The notes under the pieces were generated by a model. It had not been told where the DNA came from and did no database searches. It worked only from the letters and a program-made list of their open reading frames with translations. Below, piece by piece: positions 25,148-32,651 of a DNA stretch of 64,000 bases. Where the stretch lies: positions 248,001-312,000 of the forward strand of contig JACKEC010000015.1 in NCBI GenBank assembly GCA_020633195.1, read 5' to 3'. Both the position numbers and the translations under genes were made by a program. How positions within the stretch are numbered: position 1 is the first letter of the stretch; every line of letters begins with the position of its first letter. The stretch comes from Sandaracinaceae bacterium. Lineage in GTDB: Bacteria > Myxococcota_A > Polyangia > Polyangiales > Sandaracinaceae.

Positions 25148-26059
25148 TCAGCCACCCGAGGAGCCCGGCCGTCCGAGCGCCACCGCCACCATCGCGAGCC
25201 AGAACGCGACCGGGTCGAAGCCGAAGCCGCCCATCGCTGGCTGCGCGTGATCGACCTCGCCGAGGAGCACGTTCGGGGTGTTCGGCCAGATCAGATCGTG
25301 CAAGTAGAATTGCCCGTCGTGGGCGACGCCCGGCGCGATCTCGCCGAGCCGCTCGTGGAACGAGTCGAGCCAGGTGGTCGGGCGGATCGACCACGACGCG
25401 GCCTGGACGTGCGGGTAAGGGCGCACGACCTCGTCGGCCCGCCGCGCCGCCGCGCGGATGCGCTCGCCCGTCAGCTCGAGGCCGCCGACGTGGGCGCCGA
25501 TGAGCCGCAGCCCGATCCGCTGGACCGCCTCGGCCAGGCGACGGTGCCAGCCCGACAGCGACGCCTGGTGCTTGCGCTCGAGCAGGCTCTCGAGCACGGG
25601 GCTCGGCCCGCGCGCCGTCTGCGCGGTCAGGACGCCTCGCAGGCGAGCCTCGACGTGGGGTCGGGTCGCGGCGCCGAGCGCCTCCATGCCGCCCTTGCTG
25701 TGGCCGAGGAGCCAGAGCGGCCGGTCCCCGCTCGTCGCGAGCCGCGCCGCGAGCCGCGCCGCGTTGTCCTCGATGGTGCGCCCCGCCGCGTGCCGCGCGA
25801 TCCAGGCGTCCGCGCCGCGCCGTCGGAGCGCGCGCCGGACCTGCACGAGGTTGCCGGGCATCCAGTTGCCGAGGAAGCCGCGCACGAGGACGACCTCGCT
25901 CCCCGCGAGGGCGGCGTCCACGGCTCGGCTCGTCGCGCTCGCGGGGTCGGCGAGCGCCGCGGTGGCCTCGGTGAAGCGCGCGGTCGCGTCGGGATCCGTC
26001 GACGGCAGCTCGGGCGTGTTCGGGAAGTGCTCCCGGTACGCGAGGAAGTCGCCGCGCAT
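25148..26059 (-). CDS. alpha/beta-hydrolase (esterase/lipase-like)
   Basis: A 303-residue protein of the alpha/beta-hydrolase type. VVLVRGFLGNW near residue 60 is the oxyanion strand and LWLLGHSKGGMEAL near residue 120 the nucleophile elbow (GHSKG, Ser). A candidate Asp/His pair lies in the C-terminal third (HDLIWPNTPNVLLGEVDHA). There is no signal peptide. A short hydrophobic stretch (AFWLAMVAVALG) ends the protein. It begins 1 nt after the upstream desaturase stop, so it is co-transcribed with a lipid-modifying enzyme and may release or transfer an acyl product. Confidence 0.78.
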   Translation of the reverse strand: MRGDFLAYREHFPNTPELPSTDPDATARFTEATAALADPASATSRAVDAALAGSEVVLVRGFLGNWMPGNLVQVRRALRRRGADAWIARHAAGRTIEDNAARLAARLATSGDRPLWLLGHSKGGMEALGAATRPHVEARLRGVLTAQTARGPSPVLESLLERKHQASLSGWHRRLAEAVQRIGLRLIGAHVGGLELTGERIRAAARRADEVVRPYPHVQAASWSIRPTTWLDSFHERLGEIAPGVAHDGQFYLHDLIWPNTPNVLLGEVDHAQPAMGGFGFDPVAFWLAMVAVALGRPGSSGG

Positions 26060-26060
26060 C

Positions 26061-27083
26061 TCAGAAGTAGCGCTTGTCGAATTTGCTCGGGTCCGCTGGG
26101 AACGGCTCGGGCGGCAGGAGCACCAGGAGCCAGCGGTACCAGAGGGGCTGGGTCTCGCGCGGGTCGGTGTTCGCGTGGAGGTCCTGCCACGGCAGGTGCG
26201 GGCGCCGGTGGTGGGTGAGGTTGCAATTGAAATTGAGGAACAACCACCGGATCGGCGTCGGCAGGCGCAGGTTGTACGCGCCCTCCACCACGTGGAGCGG
26301 GGTGCGCAGGTGGTAGGCCCACTGCAACGAGCTCCACGTGACCATGAACGCGCCGTAGCAGATCGCGAGGGTCGAGAGCTTCCAGGGCCCGAGCCACGCG
26401 AGCGGGATCCAGAACGCCATGAGCAGGAAGCCCTCGACGCGCATGCGGGTCCAGTCGGCGGCCTTGAACTGCTCGAACGCGGCCGAGTAGGTGTTGCGCG
26501 TCTTGAGCTGCGCGAGCCACTCGATCGCGGAGTAGGGCACGAAGAACGAGGCCAGCGGGAACACGAGGCCGCCGAGGTAGAGGCCCCCGAGCGTGGCGAA
26601 GTAGTAGAGCGCGGTCTTCCGCAGGCGGCTCTCGCCCGGCATGTAGAACTCGCCCTGCTCGGCCGGCGTGCGGTTGCGGACGTGGTGGCCCCAGTGGTTG
26701 ATGCGGTGGAGCGTGGCCGAGGTGCCGAAGAGCAGGCTGCCCCACAGGCCGATGGCGTAGTTCACCCGCGGGTCGGGGTGCGCGAGGCCGTGGAAGAACT
26801 CGTGCATCATCGTGAAGACGCCTTGCATCACGAAGCAGAACAGCAGGACGAGCGGCGCGGCGAGCCACCAGCGATCGACCTGGTCGACGAGGGTCAGGAG
26901 CCCCGCCCAGCCGAGCGTCTGCGCGACCGTGACGACGAGGTTCTGGCCGCCGTAGCGCGCGCGCACGCGGCGCGGCTTGGGCTCCTTGGCGGCGCCGGCG
27001 AGCGCCGCGCGGCCGACGTCGTCGACGAGCTCGTCCCGCTCGCCTCCGTCGGCGTCCTCGACCGCTGCCGCCTCCGCGTCCAT
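26061..27083 (-). CDS. membrane fatty acid desaturase, second of three
   Basis: A 340-residue membrane diiron desaturase/hydroxylase. His boxes are HEFFHGLAH (near residue 94), HRINHWGHH (near 125) and THHRRPHLPW (near 290). Hydrophobic spans precede box one and lie between boxes two and three (LYYFATLGGLYLGGLVFPLA and a later pair). The first 45 residues are acidic and probably cytosolic. It resembles beta-carotene-hydroxylase/acyl-desaturase sequences more than the other two copies do. It heads a two-gene minus-strand unit with the hydrolase and is divergent from the PAP2-like gene. Confidence 0.88.
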   Translation of the reverse strand: MDAEAAAVEDADGGERDELVDDVGRAALAGAAKEPKPRRVRARYGGQNLVVTVAQTLGWAGLLTLVDQVDRWWLAAPLVLLFCFVMQGVFTMMHEFFHGLAHPDPRVNYAIGLWGSLLFGTSATLHRINHWGHHVRNRTPAEQGEFYMPGESRLRKTALYYFATLGGLYLGGLVFPLASFFVPYSAIEWLAQLKTRNTYSAAFEQFKAADWTRMRVEGFLLMAFWIPLAWLGPWKLSTLAICYGAFMVTWSSLQWAYHLRTPLHVVEGAYNLRLPTPIRWLFLNFNCNLTHHRRPHLPWQDLHANTDPRETQPLWYRWLLVLLPPEPFPADPSKFDKRYF

Positions 27084-27168
27084 CGACGGGGAACATGCGT
27101 TTCGGGCTGTGCCGCGGCAAGCCGACCCGGCGGTTGACGGGCCCGGGTCCGGGCGTCACGGAGCGGTC

Positions 27169-27786
27169 ATGCCGAGCCGCGCCGTCGACTGGGCCGAGCG
27201 CCACCCCTGGCGGCTCCTCGGCGCGTACCTGCTCGTGACGACGGCGCTCTACCAGCTCGCGCTGCGCGCCCCGCTCTACGCGCCGATGGTCGTGCCGCCG
27301 CTGCCGTGGGAGGACGCGGTCCCGCTCTTGCCGTGGAGCGCGTGGATCTACATGACCTACTTCGCGCTCATGCCGTCGTTCGTCGTCGCCACCCGCGAAG
27401 CCGCCGACCCGAGGCTCGGCGCGCGGCTGCTGCTCGCGGCCATGCTCGTCGTGCTCGGCAACCTCACGATCAACCTCTTCCTGCCCACCGAGGTCGGGCG
27501 CGTGCTCGATCCCGCGGCGGCCGGCGGCTGGCCGCTGTCGCAGATCATCGAGGGCGACACCCCGCGCGCGGCGCTCCCGAGCGGGCACGTCTCGTTGCCC
27601 ACGGCGCTGACGGCGCTGGCGTTCGTCGGCGGGCTCCGCGCGCGCTGGGCCTACGCGGCGTGGACGATCCTCCTCGGGGTGTCGGTGCTGACGACGCGGC
27701 AGCACGTCCTGCTCGACGCCCTCGCCGGGCTCGTCTACGGCGGGGTGGGCGCGGGCCTCGCGTACCTCGCGGTGCGCCGTCGGTGA
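27169..27786 (+). CDS. PAP2-superfamily membrane phosphatase/phosphotransferase
   Basis: A 205-residue polytopic membrane protein of the PAP2/Aur1-like superfamily, whose members remove or move phosphate head groups of lipids. The motif PSGHVSLPTAL is near residue 140 and the second His motif TTRQHVLLDALAG near 178; together they carry the catalytic histidines. The first motif (KxxxxxxRP) is not obvious. About five hydrophobic spans are present. The ATG at 27169 was chosen because upstream codons are Ser/Ala-rich and lie in the divergent promoter region. It is followed on the same strand by the third desaturase. Confidence 0.8.
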   Translation: MPSRAVDWAERHPWRLLGAYLLVTTALYQLALRAPLYAPMVVPPLPWEDAVPLLPWSAWIYMTYFALMPSFVVATREAADPRLGARLLLAAMLVVLGNLTINLFLPTEVGRVLDPAAAGGWPLSQIIEGDTPRAALPSGHVSLPTALTALAFVGGLRARWAYAAWTILLGVSVLTTRQHVLLDALAGLVYGGVGAGLAYLAVRRR

Positions 27787-27829
27787 GCGGCTCGTGGAAC
27801 GGCGCCCGGTCCTCGGTCACAGTCGACGC

Positions 27830-28765
27830 GTGACGCAGGCGAGCGACGCGCCCCAGGCGACCGAGTCCGACGGGACGGCCCGACGCCCCACCGTGGCGTG
27901 GCCGTCGGTCCGCGCGCTCGTGCTCGAGGTGGGGGTCTGCGTCGCCTGCGTGGCCGCGGCGATGACGTGGTTCCGCTGGTGGACGGTCCTGCCGGCGATG
28001 GTCGTCGTGGCGACCCGGCAGCACGCGCTGTTCATCCTGTACCACGACGCGGTGCACGGCCTCGTCGCGCGGCGGCGCCGGCTCAACGACCTCATCATCA
28101 ACGTCACCGCGGGGATCCCGATGCTCCTGCCGGTGCACTCGTACCGGCGCTTCCACATGAGCCACCACGCCACGCTCGGGACCGAGAACGACACCGAGCG
28201 GGTGCTGCTGTACCGCTTCCAGCCGTGGCGCTACCGGCCGCTGCCCACGGGGAAGTTGCTGCTCCAGCTCCTCGGCGATCTGCTGCTCGTGAACCAGGCG
28301 CTGACGGGCCTCGCGCTGCTGCTCGAGGAGCGCAAGCCCGACTCCCGGCTGCGGCTGCCGAAGAGCTCGCCGTTCCCCGAGACGTTCGCGCTGCAGGCGC
28401 TGTTCTTCGGAGGGCTCGCCGCGTGGGGCTACCTCGATCTGGCGGGCCTCGGTCGCTTCGCGCTGCTCTGGTTCGTCCCGCTCGTGACGTTGACGATGGC
28501 GATCCAGAAGGTGCGGAGCTTCGCGGAGCACGCGGACCTCGACGCGCCCGAGCTCACCTACAGCTGGCGCCCCGGCTGGCTCGGGCGCCTGGTCCTCTGG
28601 CCGTACAACATCGGCTACCACCGCGAGCACCACCGCCGCCCCAACATCCCCTGGTACGAGCTGCCCACCGCGTTCCCCGACGTGGAGCAGCGGCCCGGGC
28701 ACACGCTCGGCGCGCTGATGTGGGATCGCGGCGGCGGGTCGCGGGCCGCGGATCCGGGCGCCTGA
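27830..28765 (+). CDS. membrane fatty acid desaturase, third of three
   Basis: A 311-residue membrane desaturase/hydroxylase (an alternative GTG at 27794 adds 12 residues). His boxes are HDAVHGL, HMSHHATLGTENDTE and YHREHHRRPNIPW, with an extra EHAD before box three as in the first copy. It shares NIGYHREHH-type box three and a GWLGRLV segment with the first copy, so the two are probably paralogues. It follows the PAP2-like gene by 43 nt. A strong hairpin at 28774 ends the unit. Confidence 0.87.
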   Translation: MTQASDAPQATESDGTARRPTVAWPSVRALVLEVGVCVACVAAAMTWFRWWTVLPAMVVVATRQHALFILYHDAVHGLVARRRRLNDLIINVTAGIPMLLPVHSYRRFHMSHHATLGTENDTERVLLYRFQPWRYRPLPTGKLLLQLLGDLLLVNQALTGLALLLEERKPDSRLRLPKSSPFPETFALQALFFGGLAAWGYLDLAGLGRFALLWFVPLVTLTMAIQKVRSFAEHADLDAPELTYSWRPGWLGRLVLWPYNIGYHREHHRRPNIPWYELPTAFPDVEQRPGHTLGALMWDRGGGSRAADPGA

Positions 28766-28773
28766 AGAGCGAA

Positions 28774-28803
28774 GCGCCGCGACCCCCTTCGGGGCCGCGG
28801 CGC
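28774..28803. terminator. bidirectional terminator hairpin
   Basis: GCGCCGCG-a-CCCC pairs with GGGG-c-CGCGGCGC over a CTTC loop: 12 pairs with one A-C mismatch. It lies between the convergent desaturase gene and a lipoprotein gene. No long T-run. Confidence 0.7.
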
Positions 28804-28832
28804 CTCTGTCCGTGCAACGGAGCGGGTTCGGT

Positions 28833-29288
28833 TCAGCGCGCCTGGGCGCAGTCGGCGAGACCGACGTCCTCGCAGCCGGAGGGCAGCTCGAAGCGGCGCT
28901 CGATGCGGGCCTCCTGCAGCAGACGCGGCCACACGTGGTCGGGCGAGATCGTCGGGGCCTCGAACCCATCGGCCGAGAGCGGGCGGGCCGCGTCGAGCAC
29001 GCGGGGGTCGACGGTGTGGAGGCGCTCGAGGAGCTCGATCGGCGTCGGCTCGGCGGCGGGCCAGCGGAAGACCTCGTGGCCGATCCGCTCCTCCTGGCCG
29101 ACGGCGTAGTAGACGTCGACGTCGATGAAGCCGTCCGCGTCGTGCATCTCGACGAGCTCGAAGTCCTGCTCGTCGAAGAAGGCCCGGACCACGCCGACGT
29201 CGGAGTCGGAGTCGGCGCCCTCGGCGGCGCAGCCGACGAAGAGGGTGGAGAGGGCGAAGAAGACGGTGATGGCGATCGTGCGGGTCAT
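28833..29288 (-). CDS. small lipoprotein of unknown function
   Basis: A 151-residue lipoprotein with lipobox TLFVGC at about residues 15-20, then an acidic Asp/Ser linker. The folded part carries VVRAFFDEQDFELVEMHDADGFIDVDVYYAV-type alternation that looks like an alpha/beta sandwich. A Cys pair, SGCEDVGLADC, is near the C-terminus. The ATG at 29288 has GGAGGT 7 nt upstream, so it is translated with a leader, unlike its neighbours. Convergent with the third desaturase gene. Confidence 0.7.
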   Translation of the reverse strand: MTRTIAITVFFALSTLFVGCAAEGADSDSDVGVVRAFFDEQDFELVEMHDADGFIDVDVYYAVGQEERIGHEVFRWPAAEPTPIELLERLHTVDPRVLDAARPLSADGFEAPTISPDHVWPRLLQEARIERRFELPSGCEDVGLADCAQAR

Positions 29289-29450
29289 GGCGGCTACCTC
29301 CGGGTGTGTTGCTTGGGACGCTCGGAGGACTTTTCAGCGACCATGCCAAGGCGCGTTCGACCCACAAATTCTAGGTGTTCCGCGGTTTGGTCCCCCTCGG
29401 GGTGCGCCGCACACCGTCCCGTCACACCTCGCGCGGAGCGCGTCCTCTGG

Positions 29451-29456
29451 TAGATC
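29451..29456 (+). promoter_or_regulatory. -10-like box (TAGATC), 6 nt from the start
   Basis: TAGATC lies exactly 6 nt before the ATG at 29463. It fits the leaderless pattern but lacks the final T. Confidence 0.35.
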
Positions 29457-29462
29457 GGCGGG

Positions 29463-29849
29463 ATGCGATCGACGGCGGTGCTCCTCGGGCTCGTCCTGCT
29501 CGTCTCCGGCTGCGGCAGCGACGCCGACGAGGACGACGGCCGCCTGACGTTCGAGGAGGCCGAGCCCTTCGAGCCGCGCGCCGAGGTCGACCCCGCGCGC
29601 CTGCGCTACGGCGAGGTCCAGGTCGAGTCGATGAACGTCGAGAACCGCATCACCATCCTCGTCGCCGCCTCCAACGTCGAGGGCGTGCAGCGCAGCCAGC
29701 TCGCGCCCGAGCGGCTCGTCGTCCGCGTCGCCTACGACGACTCGCTCACCGATCCCGCGGCCATCGCGGCGGCCATCTCCCGGGCCGGCTATCCGGCGGG
29801 GGTGCTCCGCCACTCGATGCCCATCCCCGACGACTTCACCGAGCCGTGA
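29463..29849 (+). CDS. lipoprotein with heavy-metal-associated-like fold, no Cys
   Basis: A 128-residue lipoprotein (lipobox LLVSGC). After an acidic linker, residues 50-120 read like a heavy-metal-associated (HMA) domain: strand GEVQVESM, helix, NVEGVQRSQL, then RLVVRVAYDDSL and DPAAIAAAISRAGYPA, which is close to the HMA C-terminal pattern. The metal-binding CxxC is replaced by non-Cys residues in SMNVENR, so copper binding by that loop is not expected. It may bind a protein partner instead. Convergent with the cyclotransferase gene, with a 4-nt gap. Confidence 0.7.
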   Translation: MRSTAVLLGLVLLVSGCGSDADEDDGRLTFEEAEPFEPRAEVDPARLRYGEVQVESMNVENRITILVAASNVEGVQRSQLAPERLVVRVAYDDSLTDPAAIAAAISRAGYPAGVLRHSMPIPDDFTEP

Positions 29850-29853
29850 CCCT

Positions 29854-30402
29854 CTAACCGGTCCGCCGCCTCAGCCAGGCCTCCGCGCGCGGGCTGCGCT
29901 TCGTCAGCTGCTCGATCACCACCATCATCGTGGGCCCGAGGTGGCTGACGATCGGCACGTGGAAGGTCGGCTCGGCCGCGAGGCGATCGATCCACTCCGG
30001 CGGCAGCCGGTGCTCGCGCGCGCCCGCGACGAGCAGCCGGACGTAGCGACGCGAGGGGCGCCGCCCTCGGACGTGGCGGCGGGCTGCGTAGAAGAACGCG
30101 TCGACCGAGCCGAGGTCGCGCGCCTCGACCAGGCCGCCGCGGCGGTCGTAGCCGAGGCCCTCGAACTGATCGAGCTGAGCGAGGTCGGCCTCGGAGAGCC
30201 GGTGCAAGACGCCGTGCACGTGTCGACCGGGCGCCTCCGCGATCGACGCGAACACGGGCTCGATCCACGGGACCCCCGGCTCCTCGAAGCGGAGCTCGTG
30301 ATCGTCGAGCCGCGCCGCGTGGCTCTCGAGCGACACGAGCCCGCGCCGCGCGAGCACCTCGGACGCCATGTTCGCGCCGTAGGCGAAGTACCACTCGCTC
30401 AC
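29854..30402 (-). CDS. gamma-glutamylcyclotransferase-like protein
   Basis: A 182-residue soluble protein with the signature WYFAYGANM at the very N-terminus. This is the conserved substrate loop of the gamma-glutamyl cyclotransferase (GGCT/AIG2) fold, and EGLGYDRRG near residue 80 is also typical. Family members release 5-oxoproline from gamma-glutamyl compounds, but substrates vary. The GTG start follows a TAAGCT box at 6 nt, and that box contains the TAA stop of the upstream gene. It can be transcribed alone or as second gene of that unit. Confidence 0.82.
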   Translation of the reverse strand: MSEWYFAYGANMASEVLARRGLVSLESHAARLDDHELRFEEPGVPWIEPVFASIAEAPGRHVHGVLHRLSEADLAQLDQFEGLGYDRRGGLVEARDLGSVDAFFYAARRHVRGRRPSRRYVRLLVAGAREHRLPPEWIDRLAAEPTFHVPIVSHLGPTMMVVIEQLTKRSPRAEAWLRRRTG

Positions 30403-30408
30403 CCCGAC

Positions 30409-30414
30409 AGCTTA
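30409..30414 (-). promoter_or_regulatory. -10-like box (TAAGCT) built on an upstream stop codon
   Basis: TAAGCT lies 6 nt before the GTG at 30402. Its TAA is also the stop of the gene ending at 30412. Confidence 0.45.
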
Positions 30415-30813
30415 CCCGGTGCTCGTTCGCGCCGGCGGGATCGGGTAGGTCTCGACGAAGCGCGGGTCCCGAGGAAAGCGCAGCGCCTCGCGGTGGATCT
30501 GCAGGTCGCGCCGGACCGCGAGCGCGCGCCGGCGAGCCGCGTTGAAGGCCTCTACGCTCGCCGCGTCGTTCCCGGCGCGGTCGCACCGCCGCCCCGCGAG
30601 CGCGAGCTCGAGGAGCGCCACGTCGACCTTCTCCTCCGCGCGGCCGAGCGCGTGCGCCATCTCCTCGAGGATCTCCACCTCGAGCGACGCGCGACCGAGC
30701 GTGGCGCGCTGGTAGACGTCGTACCGGGCGCGGAGCCGGTCGAGGTGCGGGCTCTCGTAGCCGTCGTCGACGAGCTGGTCGACGAGTGACTTCCAAGCCG
30801 GCTCCCTGCTCAT
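30412..30813 (-). CDS. conserved hypothetical helical protein
   Basis: A 133-residue soluble, charged, mostly helical protein (YDVYQRATLGRASLEVEIL, EEKVDVALLELAL, AFNAARRRALAVRRDLQIHREALRFP). No domain is recognised. It looks like a small accessory or regulatory protein. The ATG at 30813 has TACGTC 6 nt upstream. It is followed after 9 nt by the cyclotransferase gene on the same strand. Confidence 0.65.
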   Translation of the reverse strand: MSREPAWKSLVDQLVDDGYESPHLDRLRARYDVYQRATLGRASLEVEILEEMAHALGRAEEKVDVALLELALAGRRCDRAGNDAASVEAFNAARRRALAVRRDLQIHREALRFPRDPRFVETYPIPPARTSTG

Positions 30814-30819
30814 GTCAGC

Positions 30820-30825
30820 GACGTA
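30820..30825 (-). promoter_or_regulatory. -10-like box (TACGTC), 6 nt from the start
   Basis: TACGTC lies 6 nt before the ATG at 30813. It fits the leaderless spacing; the final base is C rather than T. Confidence 0.35.
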
Positions 30826-31037
30826 GCGTCGGTCTCGCGGGCCGACAAGGTCGGGGATGTCGCACCTCCGCGCACCCCCGATCCACGCTCGGCGCGGACT
30901 CGAGGCAGCAGCCCTTGGGGCGGCTCGCGCCATGCGCCGCGCCGACGCGCCGCGTGCTCCCGAGCGCCTCGGATCCCCGATTACGGACGAATCCGAGGGG
31001 ATCCGCGACCGGCACCGGGATTGCGGAAGACCGCGTG

Positions 31038-32651
31038 ATGCTCCGCCTACATCCCTGCGCGGTGGTCGTGCTCCTCCTCGGCTGTGAGGGGTACGTGCTC
31101 GGAGGCCCGCTCCGGCCGGGCGACGACGGTGTCGGCTCGGTGGATGATTCCTGTGAGACGCCACGCGCGGACACGGCCGACCTCGAGCACCTGACGCGCG
31201 CCGAGTACGAGCGGACCGTGCGCGACCTGCTCGGGGTCGAGTCCACGGTGGCGCGCGGGTTCGCGCCCGACGAGAACACCGACGGCTACGAGGTCGGGAG
31301 CCGCGTCGCGCCGCTCCTCGCGGAGCAGTACGTCGACGCGGCCGAGTCGCTCTCGGAGCGCGCGGTCACGGAGAACCTCGCGGCGCTCGTGCCTTGCGAT
31401 CCCGCGTCGGGCGACGAGGCCTGCGCGCGCGCGATGATCGACGGCTTCGGGCGCCGGGCCTATCGGCGCTCGCTCACCGACGACGAGCGCGACCGGCTCC
31501 TCGCGCTGTTTCGCGCCGGCGCCGCGTACGACTTCGCGACGGGCATCCGCGCGGTGATCATGGGCGCGCTCGCGTCGCCCGCGTTCCTCTACCACGTGGA
31601 GCTCGCGCCGCCGGACGCGCGCGCCGGGACGGTGGTGCCGCTCGACGCCTTCGCGCTCGCGAACCGGCTCTCGTACTTCCTGTGGGGCACGATGCCCGAC
31701 GACGAGCTGCTCGACGCCGCCGAGCGCGGGACGCTCGACGTCGAGGCGCAGGCCCGCCGCATGCTCGAGGACGAGCGCGCGAGCGACGGGATGCTCGACT
31801 TCGCGCGGCAGTGGCTCTCGCTCGATCACCTCGACGGGATGCGCCGCGACGCGACGCTCTATCCGGAGTTCGGCGAAGACGCGGGCTCGCGGCTGCGCGC
31901 CTCCATCGAGGCGTTCCTCCAGGAGGTGTTCCGCGGCGACTCGCCGACCGTGGACGCGCTGCTCCTCGGCTCCTTCGGCTACTTCGACGCGCCGCTCGCG
32001 GCGACGCTCGGCATCCCGGGCGTCGAGGGCGAGGGGCTGGTGCGGGTCGACCTCGATCCGACCCAGCGGCTCGGCTTGCTGACGCAACCCGCCTTGCTCG
32101 CGGTGCTCTCGAAGCCGAACCAGAGCGACCCCATCCACCGCGGCCTCTTCGTGCGGCAGCGGCTCCTCTGCCAGCAGCTCCCGCCGCCGCCGGACGACAT
32201 CGCCGTCGTCGCGCCCGACCCGGCGCCGGGGCTGACCACGCGGGAGCGCTTCGCGGAGCACTCGACGAACACGCGCTGCCAGGGCTGCCACCAGCTGATG
32301 GACCCGATCGGGTTCGGGTTCGAGCACTACGACGCGATGGGGCGCTGGCGCGAGGACGACGGCGGCCGCGCGATCGACGCCACGGGGCAGGTCCTCGCGA
32401 CGGTGGACGCGGACGGGGCCTTCGACGGCGTGCCCGACCTCGCGGCGCAGCTCGCCGGGAGCGTGCAGGTGCGCGAGTGCGTGGCGCTCCAGGCGTACCG
32501 CTACGCGATGGGGCGGACCGAGAACACGCAGGACGCGTGCTCGGTCGCGCAGGTGCAAGAAGAGTTTCGGGCATCCAACTACGATCTGCGCGAGCTGTTC
32601 GTCGCGATCGTCCGGACGGACGGGTTTTCGAGCATGCGGGTGGCGCGATGA
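31038..32651 (+). CDS. DUF1592/DUF1588-type cytochrome-like lipoprotein
   Basis: A 537-residue exported protein of the set seen in myxobacteria and planctomycetes: DUF1587 (LTRAEYERTVRDLLG), DUF1595/DUF1592 (FGRRAYRRSLTDDE, LANRLSYFLWGTMPDDEL), DUF1588 and DUF1585 (YRYAMGRTEN). A single haem motif CQGCH stands in the DUF1588 part, before QLMDPIGFGFEHYDAMGRWR. The N-terminus has a hydrophobic core and LLLGC, so it is probably a lipoprotein. It is presumed to be a periplasmic redox protein; its function is not established. The DUF1552 gene overlaps its stop by 4 nt. The ATG at 31038 was preferred over the adjacent GTG at 31035. Confidence 0.88.
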   Translation: MLRLHPCAVVVLLLGCEGYVLGGPLRPGDDGVGSVDDSCETPRADTADLEHLTRAEYERTVRDLLGVESTVARGFAPDENTDGYEVGSRVAPLLAEQYVDAAESLSERAVTENLAALVPCDPASGDEACARAMIDGFGRRAYRRSLTDDERDRLLALFRAGAAYDFATGIRAVIMGALASPAFLYHVELAPPDARAGTVVPLDAFALANRLSYFLWGTMPDDELLDAAERGTLDVEAQARRMLEDERASDGMLDFARQWLSLDHLDGMRRDATLYPEFGEDAGSRLRASIEAFLQEVFRGDSPTVDALLLGSFGYFDAPLAATLGIPGVEGEGLVRVDLDPTQRLGLLTQPALLAVLSKPNQSDPIHRGLFVRQRLLCQQLPPPPDDIAVVAPDPAPGLTTRERFAEHSTNTRCQGCHQLMDPIGFGFEHYDAMGRWREDDGGRAIDATGQVLATVDADGAFDGVPDLAAQLAGSVQVRECVALQAYRYAMGRTENTQDACSVAQVQEEFRASNYDLRELFVAIVRTDGFSSMRVAR

